Shown one piece after another: positions 52,004-63,570 of a stretch of DNA of 64,000 nt. The first letter of the stretch is position 1, and the number at the start of each line of letters is the position of its first letter. Below the pieces are notes generated by a model. It did not search any database. It saw only the letters and a list, made by a program, of their open reading frames with translations, and was not told the DNA's origin. Position numbers and translations under genes: made by a program. The DNA comes from Musa acuminata AAA Group (lineage: Eukaryota > Streptophyta > Magnoliopsida > Zingiberales > Musaceae), in assembly GCF_036884655.1 (NCBI RefSeq), contig NC_088347.1:13140001-13204000 (forward strand), in the 5' to 3' direction.

Positions 52004-54600
52004 CTAATGGCTAATGTTAAGTTGCAGATTACATGGTCACGGATGAAATAGAGGATGCTGTTTAAAAAGGTTCATGTAAACTACCGTGTGGTGCAAATTG
52101 CATAAGACATGCATACACTCATCTTCCTTAGCATCACCTAGGCGTACGTAAGAGATGCATATGACATGCATGTTCTTAACATCGAGGAGAGGCGTCGTTA
52201 AACCGTAGCTTATGGAGAAACCCATGCCGGGACGGAGTCGATCTACTGTCGGGACTCGATGCCGCCGAGATGCTTCGAGGCCTTGCCAGTTTCTCTAGGT
52301 CGAAGAAGCAGCAGTACCCTACGAGAGGTATTCGGCCATGAAACGGCACCGTAGAGGTATGAGTTCCGTAGGCGGCGCAAAAGGGTGTTACATCGGGCAA
52401 ATGAGGCCGAGGGCTTCCTAGAGAGAGAGAGAGCGAGAAGAGCATGGTGATCTGGAGGATCGCGTTTGCGGTCGGAGGTTCCTGCGACCAAAAGCCTCTC
52501 GATCGCGTTGGGAAGCGTCCTAGTCGCTCAACGGTGAATCCTGTGACCAAAACGTTAAGGTCCGAAGTTTCTGCGACCACGAACAACTCCCTATTCTTAC
52601 CTATCTATCCCTTTAAAATTTCGAATTTACCCCTCTCATTTCCATCCAATATTTTTTAACTAAATTATATAAAACTTAAGTACTTCAAGTATCTTCATTA
52701 TTGTAATTGATTATCTATTATCTATTTTCTTTTCTTAATTTTGGTCTCATTTTACTCCAACCTTCCATTTATATATTTTTTAAATTACGTACGAATTAAA
52801 ATAAAATAGTGGTTAAAATTCAGTGGACGAGCATTATTATACTAACAATAAATTAATATTTTGTGTTTTTATATTTTACGATAACAAAGGTGTAACTTTT
52901 TTTGTAAACACATTAATGTGTTCTTCAACATCATCCTACATGGCGATAGCTAAAACATTAAATCTAGCAAGCATTTTTTTTATTGTAATAGTAAGTAGAT
53001 TCTTAACCCTAACAATGACAAGGGGAAGCAAAGCAGAGCATTAAGTAATCTGTGCATAGATATTATAGGGATGTGAATACTCTTTGTATACAAAATATCT
53101 TTGAAATCCATTGTTAAGATAAAAAAAAAAAAAATCCATTGTTAAAATCTTTGGCATCTCTGTATTGAGCTTGTAGAAGCTGACTTCAAATTCCATTACA
53201 GAAAGATATCAAAAAGCTCCCTCTTCAATGGCCAGGATGATGAACCGCTGAGATGCTCATTTGCTTGTTAGTTTAGGTAGTCAAGGTAGAATGCTTCTTT
53301 TGCCTCTCTGATGTCTTTTTCTAGCTTTTTTTTTTCTTTGATGGATCATTTTGGTGTCTGGAAAGATAAAGAATTTTTTTTTTTTTTTGGGTGTAAGATA
53401 GAAGAAGAGTCGGTAAACGTCTGCAAAGAGCTGTTTCCACTGATGAACGAACACATGGAGACTTTGGGAGACACCATCAGCTGTCACGGTACTGTGAACA
53501 GCTCCACAGAACAGTTGCAGACTGATGACACCTCTCCACTCGTTGACTACATATATTAGCTGGACAAGTCAACTCTTAACATGAAGCTAATACTCAACAT
53601 GATCCAATCTAGTGAATCCATGGTGATGATCCTGCCACCTCTGCAGAAAGTCCGCTGTTTGTTCTTTGGGCACATTGCTTGATGCTGCCACCAGCTATGC
53701 AGCAGCAGAGTTCAACTATATTGACCAAAGAAATCGTTAAAAGATCGAGTTTTGATGTTACTAAATCTGAACTTAATCGCCGGAATAAAAACAGAATAAA
53801 AATATAAAAGGAATGATTTTTTATTCCAAGGATTTGATTTGCAGGATAAGATTTCCAGTTCTATTCTTGGGTGCATTCAATCCTCATTTTTTCTAGGAAT
53901 TATCTTAAAATAATTTCGAGGAAAGAAATATATATTTCTTGTTTATGATTTTGATTGGAAACATGAAACAATGAAAGCATGCCAGCAATTGTCTTCTTGT
54001 GACGATGTTTTGATGAGCGATATGCTGATTCAGTGGTCACCAAGATACAGAGAACGACCGTCCTCGGTTGCAGCTCTCCGACAAAGCCTCTCTCTGCATG
54101 GCACCGTCCACGTGCCGTCTCCCCGTGCGCTCCCGTCCTTTGCCATCCGCACCAAGTTCCATGTCCCTTATAATAATCGTCATCGCCATACGCCGAAGCT
54201 CAAACGCAGGGAGAAGACAATTCCACTCTCTGGAGCGGCGCCCAGTTCCTGCATCATCCCAAAAGCCACGCAAAGTTGTACTTGCAACTCTTTGTTTACC
54301 CTTGGAACAGCTAAGATTTGTTGAGAGAAGAGGAGGGATAAGAACAGAGAAATGGCGATTCCTTTGACCAAAACTAATTGAAGGATTTTTTTTGTACGAG
54401 TGCTTATTTTGTTGATTGCTTCCGTGCTGTATCTTAAAGACGCAGAAGAGATTGGAACGAAGAAATAAATTAGGATCCACGGCCGCACCTCCTCCTCTTC
54501 CTTCAATATCCCTTTTTTATCTGTCCCGAAAGAGAGGAGGAAGAAAAAGGATGTTTTTTTCCCCTCTGAATCAAATTGAAAAATGTATCTTTGGTTGATT
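52004..54600. other. Low-repeat interval upstream of the kinase gene
   Basis: No recognised gene or element. Bases 52180-52590 are moderately GC-rich and contain overlapping minus-strand frames of 136 codons (52586-52176) and 82 codons with no recognisable motif. They could be an unrecognised first exon on the minus strand or simply a GC-rich patch. Bases 52600-53050 are AT-rich. Bases 53100-53400 have A and T homopolymer runs. Bases 54037-54506 contain short overlapping frames on both strands, also unrecognised. The distal promoter of the kinase gene should lie in the last part. Confidence 0.4.
52176..52586 (-). CDS. Unrecognised 136-codon open frame, doubtful
   Basis: ATG at 52586, stop near 52176. 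The translation has no recognisable domain or membrane segment. It is rich in S, R and P, as expected from random translation of GC-rich DNA, and includes a SLSLSL run from an AG microsatellite at 52421-52436. It is kept only because it is the longest frame in the non-repetitive interval. It is more likely not a gene. Confidence 0.12.
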   Translation of the reverse strand: MFVVAETSDLNVLVTGFTVERLGRFPTRSRGFWSQEPPTANAILQITMLFSLSLSLGSPRPHLPDVTPFCAAYGTHTSTVPFHGRIPLVGYCCFFDLEKLARPRSISAASSPDSRSTPSRHGFLHKLRFNDASPRC

Positions 54601-54710
54601 ATTGATATCTAGGGCGCAGTGGCCACCTCCTCTCTTCTTCCTTCGCCTCCTCTCTTTTTCGGTTCCTCCAAAAACACTTTTCATTTCCCTTATACCTTGT
54701 TCTTCCCGCA
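54601..54710 (+). promoter_or_regulatory. Probable 5' untranslated leader of the kinase gene
   Basis: Strongly pyrimidine-rich (CCTCCTCTCTTCTTCC-type stretches), as is common in plant leaders just upstream of the start codon. The start ATG at 54711 has G at +4 (GCAATGG). No clear TATA box was found upstream. The transcription start is not defined by sequence alone. Confidence 0.4.
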
Positions 54711-57700
54711 ATGGCCGTGGATCACAGCTCCATCCCCAGGGATCTCCGCCCCTCCGCTGCCCCCGGCCGGGCCCAACCTCCCCCTCCCTGGGTCCTCCCC
54801 GGTGGGCCCCTCTTCTCCCCCGCGGCCGCTGTGGCCGGCGGCAATCTCTCCCCCAGGAAAGTCAAGCTCCTCTGCAGCTTCGGCGGTCGGATCCTCCCCC
54901 GGCCCAGCGATGGCGCCCTCCGCTACGCCGGCGGACACACCCGCATCATCTCCCTCCGGAAAGATGTCTCCTTTCCCGAGTTCGTCGGCAAGATGGCTGA
55001 GGCGGTGGGCGCGTCCGCCGTCGCCGTGAAGTACCAGCTGCCCGGCGAGGACCTCGACGCCCTCATCTCGATTTCTTGCCCCGAGGATCTCGTCAACATG
55101 ATGGAGGAGTACGACAAGCTCGCCACCGCCTCCCCCGATGGCTCTGCGAAACTCCGAGCTTTCCTCTTCTCCCCTTCCGATCTCGCTTCTGCGGATCCTT
55201 CCCTGCACCTCGGCGCCGTCGTTGATGTCGGCCAGAGGTACTTTGAGGCCGTCAACGGATTCGCCGTGTCCGATGGAGGCGGAGGCCCGCTGCGAAAGAG
55301 GGACAGCGGTGCGAGCGCCGCGTCTTCCACTCAGAACTCCGACAGCACCACTATTGGTGATGCTGCAGAAGATGGAGCCAGCGAAGGTATGTCGCCCTCG
55401 CTTCCTTCTCCTGTGGTCGATTGGCCACACGACGCACCGAGATCGGTGTATCCTGGCGTAAACAATCCAATTGTGTCGCCTGATTCCCCCGTTGGGATTC
55501 CGAGTGGCAGTGTTTTGGCTCCAGGAATGGGTGTTCCAGCTCAAAATGCGCCCTTTTCTCGGCTGGAGAAGCTTCCCATGGTGGTGCCTTATACGCCTCC
55601 GGCGTATGTTGAGCCTCACCAGCTTCAATATATTACTCCTCAGCATTTAGGGTTAATGGCGGGGCTGCAACCGATCAATGTAGCTCCAGTCACAATGGCT
55701 TCCTATGTGCCTGGTGGTGTTTCAAGTAGTATGTTATCGGTAACTTCTCAAGTTGATAACCTGCAAGCAATCCAACCAAGGTTGGTCCCTGGTTTGGAAA
55801 ATCCATATGGAGGAAGGATCTCACCAATTGCTGCTGATCAGAACCTTAAGGCCTTTCAGCCTCTCTCTCAGCTTCCACCTCTGCCTCCAACATACCTGCC
55901 ACCGCCACTGCCACCACCTTTGCCACCATCAATATTGGAGGATTGCCTTATGTGCCAGAAAGCATTGCCGCATGCTCATTCAGATACGCTGGTACTGGAA
56001 CATGGAATTGAGACCCTGGATAACTTTCATGAAGTAGGCAAAATGTTTTATAGTCAGCGGTCTGAGGATCTTGCGAAGCACAGGGTCGCCACTGTGGTAA
56101 CCGGAGCTCCGGCCAGCAACATGATGGAGCCGAGTGTGGAGAGCATGAACACCTTAAATCAGTCAGCAGGTTCACCTCTCCCTCATATTACGGAGTTACG
56201 ACATGCCAACAAGAGGCCTAATGCGAAGAAGGCAGATGATTGTCCCGGTGTGGTTGAGTTGCCTGCTGAAGCAAACACAATAATTTATGCTGAGAATCCT
56301 TCAACCCAGGATCATGCACATCAATTTACAGATCACAATGTGGAACCTGTTAAAGGCAAGATGGTGACACTTAGCTCGAGTCCATTTGGGCCATCCAAAA
56401 CTATTTGTCAAGGAAGACCTGCTGTAGCCCTTTCAGATGATCCAAGTGATGTAAAACTTGATGTCCCATATCTGGTTGTACAAAATGGTCACAAAGTCAT
56501 ACCTCAGTCTGGAGATAATGCTCTCCTCATTGGTAACTCCACTGTGAATGACAGATTTATTCCTGAAGGAAATTATGCCAAGCCAATCGAGCAACCACCG
56601 TCAGCCACTTCAGAGTTTACCCAGTTGGAAAGTTTACTAAAAGATTATGAATTAAACCAAGGAATGAAGACCATAGAAAACTATGGTCCATTCCCATACA
56701 GTCAAGGAATTGGGATTGAACATTCAGCTCCATATGAAAACTTCCATACCAATGTTAGCAATACTAATCCATTTACAGCCTTTGAAATTTATTCTTCTCA
56801 GTTGCCTTCCAGAAAGAAACCCAATAATTTAGCTGTGTATCCAGGTGGTAGCATTCCATTTCCATTATCCAGTATGAGCAACCCTAGTGAGAATACTGAG
56901 AGTTTCAGTGAAATAATGGCTTCAGACAGAGATTTTTATGATCAGGATCCTTTTAAAGTTCTTGGGCATGCTAATGTGCCACAACCAAGGCCTAACAGGA
57001 TAGTAAGCAAGGAGTCTGTTGTTCTGAATGATCCTTGCATTGCACACCATCGTACTAATAAGTCAGATATCATTGCAATGTTAGAGGAAGGTAATTTTCA
57101 CCATCCTGCAGACTCTATGATAAAGGACTTGTATCTTGAGCCTGATAGACTCACAAAAGGTTTGATTCTTTTTTTTATTCAACATTATTACTTTTTAGAT
57201 TCAAATATATGAATGTGATAATGAAGCTATGTTTTTCACAATTTTGGAATAAAAGCCTCTGAAGAGGAGCGGATCAAGCAACAACTGCAGGCTGTTGCTG
57301 AGGATGTTGCAGCATTAGCTCTTCAGCCTTCTGTGCCTACTGCCTCTGTAGCTCTTGGAACACAGAATCTAGGGAGTATCGAGGGTAGTAAAGAGCTGGA
57401 GAAGGCTATTCTTGATGAAGAAATTGAGGTAATTATTAATTATTTGTTACTCTTCCTATTGATTAAAATGGTTTATTATATGAACTATTTAAAAATTTCA
57501 GGAATCCATATCCACACAGCTGGATGAAGAAAATTCTCGTGTCCAGTTATCTGAAGACATAGGACATCTGCAGGTGCTTAACCAGTTAATTTTATTTTCT
57601 GATGTGTCATTGTATTTATATGTAAACCATGTGGGCTTATTGCTGTTTCTTTCATACTTTAGATAATAAATAACAGTGATCTTGAGGAATTGCAAGAACT

Positions 57701-58318
57701 GGGTTCTGGGACCTTCGGAACAGTATATCATGGAAAATGGAGGGGTACTGATGTTGCGATAAAACGAATCAATGATAGATGCTTTGCTGGGAAGAAATCA
57801 GAAGCAGAACGCATGGTCTGTATCTCAATACTATTTGGTGTTACTTGTTTTTATTTCATGTATTTCAACTTTATATTTGTTATATCATCTACCGTTAGAG
57901 GGCTGATTTTTGGAACGAAGCCTGTAAGCTCGCTGATCTGCATCACCCAAATGTTGTAGCATTCTATGGTGTTGTTCTTGATGTCCCTGGGGGTAATATT
58001 GCAACTGTAACAGAGTATATGGTTAATGGTTCTCTTCGACAGGCTTTGCACAAAAATGACAAGTAAGTTCCTCTAATGGATTTTGGATCATAGACGTTAT
58101 TTTTGTCAAGCTTTTTCATCATGAGACCTGGCAGTAGCAAGCGTCTTCTAATTATTATTGTTGTTGGCAGGGCATTTGACCGGAGAAAGCGTCTTCTAAT
58201 TGCCATGGATGTTGCATTTGGGATGGAATACTTGCATGCAAAAAATATTGTGCACTTTGATTTAAAAAGTGATAACTTACTTGTCAACTTGAGAGATCCT
58301 CAACGTCCTATATGCAAG
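54711..58318 (+). CDS. PB1-domain Raf-like MAPKKK (subgroup B), 3' end not in window
   Basis: Six exons by splice-site and frame reasoning: 54711-57159, 57256-57428, 57502-57573, 57663-57815, 57899-58062, 58171-58318, giving 1053 in-frame codons. A PB1 domain at residues about 50-137 should mediate oligomerisation. A long low-complexity middle includes a polyproline run near 385-405. The kinase domain starts near 904, with the glycine loop GSGTFG at 912-917, the ATP-binding Lys in VAIK (K932) and the catalytic loop HFDLKSDN at 1032-1039 (D1034, N1039). HFD in place of HRD is typical of plant PB1-Raf kinases. Relatives (Arabidopsis B4 RAFs) phosphorylate SnRK2 kinases in osmotic-stress signalling. 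Exon 1 starts very GC-rich. The activation segment and C-lobe, roughly 200 residues, are not found before 64000. Confidence 0.88.
57160..58170 (+). other. Kinase introns 1-5
   Basis: Introns 57160-57255, 57429-57501, 57574-57662, 57816-57898 and 58063-58170, each 73-108 bp, with GT...AG ends and frames that join correctly (phases 1, 0, 0, 0, 2). Intron 1 has a weak acceptor (AATAAAAG rather than a pyrimidine tract) but the join is required to keep the conserved [21 protein letters not shown] block in frame. Intron 5 ends with a copy of a 15-base exon motif (see findings). Confidence 0.75.
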
Positions 58319-59315
58319 GTATATGTATGTTTTATCGCAGAGATGTGAAGGAACCTTTATGCTAGTTGAGATTTCTTATCTTGATAACTCATTATAGTTA
58401 TGTTACAAAACCTTTTCTTGCTGCATCTTTCATGGTGTGACAATTAATTCATCATTGCTATATAGCTGGCCTAATTACATAGGTGTATACAAAATGGTTT
58501 CTTTGGATCAGTGTTACAAAGTTTAATATTTTTTTGGTTCTTTTCTTGAGGCCATTGTCGGAATCTCCAAAGCTAGGATACTATTGGAACTGACACTCCT
58601 TGATTAATCATTCCAGTTCATCATGATGATTTTGCCATTATATTTAGAACTTTTATCATTCATTATACACATTTTCATCTCTAACATAATGTTTCCATGC
58701 CTAAGTTCTTGTCAGATAATATAGCAGTTTGGTGAATAATTATCAAGTAGAGATACATGCACATGTTAGCATATTAAGCATGATGTACACTGAGTTTAGT
58801 TTAGACATGTCCTTGTGTATTGGTTATTGAAGGTTTTACACCAGTTCCTTCCAGACATTGAAGCACTTGATATACATGTCATGTATCCAAGTGGGACCAG
58901 TTTGCATGCATGGATTTTCTCTGATTGAAGCCAAACTTTGGTGATTAAAGTTACTATGACATATGTGTCTACGGTTTGATTTATTGAAATGACTATCCCC
59001 AAGCTGGATGAGTACTATATGCATTTTACTCTGTTAGGACCTTGCAATTGCAGGAGCATCGTGCACCATGCTAACCTTTTATGGAATGCTGCATTATATT
59101 CGATGAAGGAATCATTATTGAAGATTACCTGTGAGGGCTTATTATTTCTATAGAGCAATTTAAACTCAGAAGTAGTTTCTAGTTCAGTTTTACTTGACAC
59201 TTATTGAGTAATATAGTAGTAGCATGCAGTTGTCAACTGTGACTGAAAAGGCTTAGATGGAACATACACTTGGTACAAACAGGGACATGTTTTGTGAAGT
59301 TGGACACCGATAATA
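58319..59315 (+). other. Start of a large kinase intron, no exon found
   Basis: After the donor GTATATG at 58319 there is about 1 kb of AT-rich sequence with short frames on both strands, none kinase-like. The next expected exon, with the GDLGLS-type motif replacing DFG and a GTLPWMAPE block, was looked for in all forward frames and not seen. Confidence 0.55.
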
Positions 59316-59776
59316 CCGGGATAATGAGGAATGGAATTTGAAAGGCTGATAGTTGTATTTGCTGGAAATACTTTTAGAATGGAGATAAATGGAATTACCA
59401 AGTTTAAAATCACAAAAGGATACAAAAACACACCACCCTAAGGATAATTAAATAAGAGTATAAAACTTAAAAAAAAGACTCACTATTCAAGAAAATATTC
59501 AAGAGATACAGAGACTAAACCCATCACTCTATGGTAAATCAAAGAGATACAGAGTTAAAAGAGAGAACTCAAAGAGTTCCTGTAAATACAATCAGATTTT
59601 GAATTATTTCTGATTCTAAAACACTAAAATAAATATTAGTATATAAAACAACCCTCCATGCATAGGGAATTATATAATTTATTGTCTTGCAGTTTTTTTC
59701 TAAGTCCTCTAATCCATTCCTTGGTCATGAAGATAAATTGAATTAACTTTCCCTTTGAATTTGCCCACCAAACCAT
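59316..59776. repeat. 0.46-kb tandem repeat, copy 1
   Basis: Begins CCGGGATAATGAGGAATGGAA. Tandem with 59777-60220, about 80-85% alike by eye. Contains an 'ACCACCCTAAGGATAATTAAA' block and 'ACAACCCTCCATGCAT' in both copies. No coding frame. It may belong to the 3' part or LTR of the neighbouring minus-strand Ty3 element, but this is not established. Confidence 0.75.
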
Positions 59777-60220
59777 CCGGGATATGAGGAATAGAATTTG
59801 AAAGGTTGAATTTTTGCTAGAAACACTTTTGGAATGGAGATAAATGGATTCACCAAGTTTAAAATCACAAATGAATATAGAAACTCACCACCCTAAGGAT
59901 AATTAAACATGGATACAGAACTTAAAAAAAATACTAAAAAATATTCAAGAGATACAAAGACTAAACCCACCATTTTATGGTAAACCAAAAAGAGACAAAG
60001 TTAAAAGAGAGAACTTATAGAGTTTCTACAAATAGAATCAGATTTTGAACTGTTTCTAATTTTAAAACACCAAAATAAATACTAGTGCATGAAACAACCC
60101 TCTATGCATAAGGAATTACGAAATTTATTGCTTTACAACTGATATCTAAGCCCTTTAATGTTTTCCTTGGTCATGAAGATGAGTTGAATTAACTATATTG
60201 AATTTGCCCACTAGACCATC
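59777..60220. repeat. 0.46-kb tandem repeat, copy 2
   Basis: Begins CCGGGATATGAGGAATAGAA, second copy of 59316-59776, followed by 'tattaatgaaacaacc' and then Ty3-related sequence from about 60400. Confidence 0.75.
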
Positions 60221-60389
60221 TATTAATGAAACAACCTTAACATTCTCTAGGGAAATGTTTTTGATTTATTTTAAGATAGGATGGAAAGTTAATAGCTTTT
60301 TAACTTATAAAGGCACGCCCCTTAACTCTTTAGCAATTAATTCGGACTATTCAATCAAGTTGGGCCATCTGTAGGTTTGGAAAATAGGC

Positions 60390-60789
60390 TTACAACTCAT
60401 TTGACTTATGGGCTATCACATTTGAGAGGTTTAGATTAAAGACTATGGGACAAGTATTGTGGGCTGTAGAGAATACCATAGGACCAGTAAGATTTACACG
60501 AGCTGATTGTAACAAATTAGGCACTTTTGTATTAATCTCCCTTGGTTGAAAAAGACTTGTTCTCAAGTCCTCATTTATTCCATCAGCATGATAAGGACTT
60601 AAATAAGACATTGAATGTTGGGGACACTCCATAATCTCCTTGTAGCTCGATCTCATAAGCATTCTTGTCAATTCTCTTTAGCACCTTGAATGGACCATTA
60701 GCCTTTGGTTTCAATTTCCCAAATTTTCCTAGTGGAAACCTCTCATTCCTTAGATGAATCCAGACCAAATCACCCTCATTAAACTTCAC
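60390..60789 (-). pseudogene. Ty3 post-integrase region
   Basis: Bases 60789-60583 encode FNEGDLVWIHLRNERFPLGKF, GPFKVLKRIDKNAYEIEL and YGVSPTFNV, the C-terminal DNA-binding part of Ty3 integrase. After a frameshift, 60600-60450 gives the tail of the polyprotein (SPYHADGINEDLRTSLFQP, LTGPM). No stop-free join between them. Confidence 0.78.
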
Positions 60790-61452
60790 ATACTTTCTAT
60801 GTTTGTTGGCAGCTCACATGTACCTCTCATTTTGCTTCTAAATGGTTGTTTTAATACTCTCATGCAACTTCTTTCTCTGTTTAGATCTCTTATCAGTATC
60901 TCCATTAAATTGTTTAATTGTAGAATGAGGAACTAAGTTAAAAAAAACAGTAAGATTAGCACTATAAACAATATCAAAAGGACTCTTACCAATGCTATGA
61001 TACATGGAACGGTTATAGGGAAACTCAATTTATGGAAGAATGAGATCCCATTGCTTGAGGTTTCTACCAACATAGCTTCTAAGTAAGTTTCACAAGCTTC
61101 TGTTTGTTACCTCTGTTTGCTCATCAGTTTGTGGATGATGATAGCTACTGAAATTCAAAGATATACTCAGCTTCCTCCATAGAGTTCTCGAAAAATGACT
61201 AAAAAATTTTGAATCTCGATCATACACTGTAGTTCTTGGATTGTCATGCAATCTCACAATCTCCTTGAAGTACAAATCAGTAATATGAGATGCATCATTT
61301 GATTTGTTGCGGGGAACAAAGTGAGTCATCTTTGAGAATATGTCAACAACCATGATGGAATCCTTATTCCTTTGAGTTTTTGGCAATCCCAAAATGAAGT
61401 CAAGACTCACATCCTCCGATGGAGCACTGGGCACTGGCAATAGAGCATGCAA
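60790..61452 (-). pseudogene. Ty3 integrase core, minus strand
   Basis: Bases 61452-61090 hold DVSLDFILGLPKTQRNKDSI (first catalytic Asp), YDRDSKFFSHF (second Asp) and HHPQTDEQTEVTNRSL (catalytic Glu in TEV). The usual SDRD is YDRD and DGQ is DEQ, signs of decay. Bases 61089-60790 continue in broken frames. Confidence 0.8.
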
Positions 61453-61901
61453 ATTAGAATTTTAGCTTCTTGTTTTTACCAAATGATATACTCGGCATTG
61501 CTTCACATGTCTCTCCACATCTCTAAACATCTTAGGCTAATAGACATTTGATTGAATTAAAGTTGAGTCTTTTCCCTACCAAAATGTCCTTCCAAAACAT
61601 CACAATGAGCTTCAGCCAAAATTACTTGTCTCAAAGAACAAGATGGAACACACAAGGCATTAGCTCGAAAAAGAAAACCATCAAAGATAGAAAATTGTTG
61701 AAAAGAATCTGATTTGCAATTCTATTATATTGAGATAAAATCCACATCATTCTCGTAGAAATCTTTGAATGTTTCAAATCCAATCACTTTGATTTCCATG
61801 GCTGATAATAAAGAATGCTTTATACTTAATGCATCAGCGACTATGTTTTGAATACCAGATTTGTGCTTGATAGTAAAGTTATAAGATTGCAAGAACTCTA
61901 C

Positions 61902-62459
61902 CTAAGCTACAAGCCTCTTGTTTAGCTTGTGCTGGAGATTAATGAACTTCAATGCCTCATGATCAGAATATAGGACGGACGACTTGGTAAAAAGATACTG
62001 ACTCCAATGAGATAAGACTCTATAAATAGCATATAACTCCTTATCATAGGTAGAATATCTCATTCTTGTATCATTCAGCTTCTCACTAAAAAAGGTAATG
62101 GACTTTCTTGACTCAAAAAGCACTAATACCCATATTAGAGGCATCACATTCAACCTCAAACATCTTGTCAAAATTAGGTAGAACTAAGATAGGAGAGCTT
62201 TGATCACCTTTCTTTTTAACAGTTTAAAAGCATCATCAACCTCACTAGTCCACTTGAATTTATCACGTTTCAAGTATTCGATGATTAGACCGACAATAGA
62301 ACTAAAACCCTTGATGAATCTTCTGTAAAAGGAAGTTAAGCTATGGAAACTCCTCACATCATGCAATGAAGCTAGTGTTGGCCAATTAAGAATAGTCTTT
62401 ACCTTACTTTGATCCATCATGATCCCATCTTTTGAAATAACATACTCTAGAAACACCAC
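61902..62459 (-). pseudogene. Ty3 RT end and RNase H, minus strand
   Basis: Bases 62459-62184 give the RT connection (FLEYVISKDGIMMDQSKVKTILNWP, VRSFHSLTSFYRRFIKGFS). Bases 62171-61902 give RNase H (ITFFSEKLNDTRMRYSTYDKELYAIYRVLSHW, SDHEALKFINLQHKLN). A single frameshift separates them. Confidence 0.82.
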
Positions 62460-63070
62460 TGTAGGAGTAAAGAAATAACAATTCTTTATATTAGCATAAA
62501 ACTTTTGTTATCTCAAAATAAGAAAGATGACTTTAAGATGATTCATATGCTCCTTCTCACTCTTGTTGTATACCAATATATCATCAAAATAAGCCATAAC
62601 AAAAGACCCAATGCATAACTTAAGTTTATGATTCATAAATCTCATGAAAGTGCTAGGAGCATTAGATAACTCAAATGGTATAACCAATCATTTATATAAG
62701 CCATCCCTAGTTTTAAATGCTGTGTTTCACTCATCTCCAAGCTTCATTCTAATTTGGTGATAGCTACTCCTCAAATCAATTTTAGAGAAAATAGAAGCAT
62801 TATACAATTGATCAAGTAAATCATTTACCTTGGAATGAGAAAACTATAATCAATTGTGATTTTGTTGATGACACGACTGTCTACACACATTCTCCAAGAA
62901 CCATCCTTCTTAGGCACCAACAAGGTTGGAATCGCACAAGGGCTCATGCTCTCATGAATCAACCCCTTTTCCACTAACTCATTCACTTGCATTTGAAGTT
63001 CTGCATGCTCCTTGGGGCTCATTTTGTAGGCTGTTTTATTAGGTAGCACTGCCTTTGGAATAAGATCCAT
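62460..63070 (-). pseudogene. Ty3 reverse transcriptase, minus strand
   Basis: Bases 63070-62825 encode the RT start ([56 protein letters not shown]). Further left in broken frames are the palm blocks. The catalytic YxDD reads YFDD near 62590-62603 (AYFDDILV). Frameshifts and stops make it inactive. Confidence 0.8.
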
Positions 63071-63570
63071 GTGATGCTAGATGTCTCTTAAAGGTAGAAG
63101 ACCATGTGGAATCTCCTTAGGTATAACATCATGAAACTTCATTAGGATTGGTTTCATGCTTGCTGGTAGCTCTTTGTGTTGTTCATTCTCCTTTACTAAA
63201 AAGGTTGTAATGGAGCTAAAACAATCTTCTTTTCTTTCACCTTAAAAGAATAAGTATGTTTATAGCCATCATATAACACCCTCCTATCATAATGCCAAGG
63301 TCTACCTAACAGCAAATGATAAGTATCCATAGGAGCAACATCACACCATACTTTATCTTTATAATGCTTGCCAATAGAAAACGAAACTAAACATCTTTTA
63401 GTTACCTTGATGCCATTCCCCTTTTGTAGCCAGCATAATTGGTAAGGATGTGGATGAGAGATTGTGTCCTTAGCTTCTACACCATTTCCAAAGATGCCAT
63501 ATTTTTAAGGTTGCCACTATCAATGATCACTAAGCACACCCTGTTATGAGAAGTACATTTGGTGTGAAAC
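63071..63570 (-). pseudogene. Ty3 aspartic protease region, minus strand
   Basis: Minus-strand translation contains HNRVCLVIIDSGN near 63555-63515, with DSG as the protease active site. It continues through KRCLVSFSIGKHYKDKVWCDVAPMD and HLLLGRPWHYDRRVLYDG near 63430-63265, the block preceding RT in this Ty3 group. One stop interrupts it near 63480. Confidence 0.72.

Larger units (their letters stand above)
60300..63570 (-). mobile_element. Decayed Ty3/gypsy element, minus strand
   Basis: Read on the minus strand: aspartic protease (63560-63237), RT (63070 to about 62200), RNase H (62171-61902), integrase (61452-61090), a gap, the post-integrase GDLVWIHLR block (60789-60583) and the polyprotein end near 60450. 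The order RT-RNase H-integrase is Ty3. The style ([29 protein letters not shown]) is that of a common plant chromovirus-related group, but the clade is not assigned. LTRs were not recognised. It lies downstream of the last visible kinase exon and so probably within a kinase intron. A hAT-like transposon cuts it at about 63571. Confidence 0.82.

Noticed and set aside
53290..53400. T-rich and A-rich homopolymer runs that might be retrogene poly(A) tails
   Set aside because: No coding relic or target duplication is associated with them. Simple homopolymer runs are common in plant intergenic DNA.
54037..54506. Overlapping 99-147 codon frames on both strands upstream of the kinase
   Set aside because: They are mutually overlapping, contain no recognisable domain, and lie where the kinase promoter or leader is expected. 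They are not supported as genes.
54690..55646. 318-codon open frame on the minus strand, opposite the kinase first exon
   Set aside because: It is the antisense of a strongly GC-rich coding exon, where stops are rare in all frames. The plus-strand frame has the PB1 domain and consistent exon joins, and the minus frame shows no domain.
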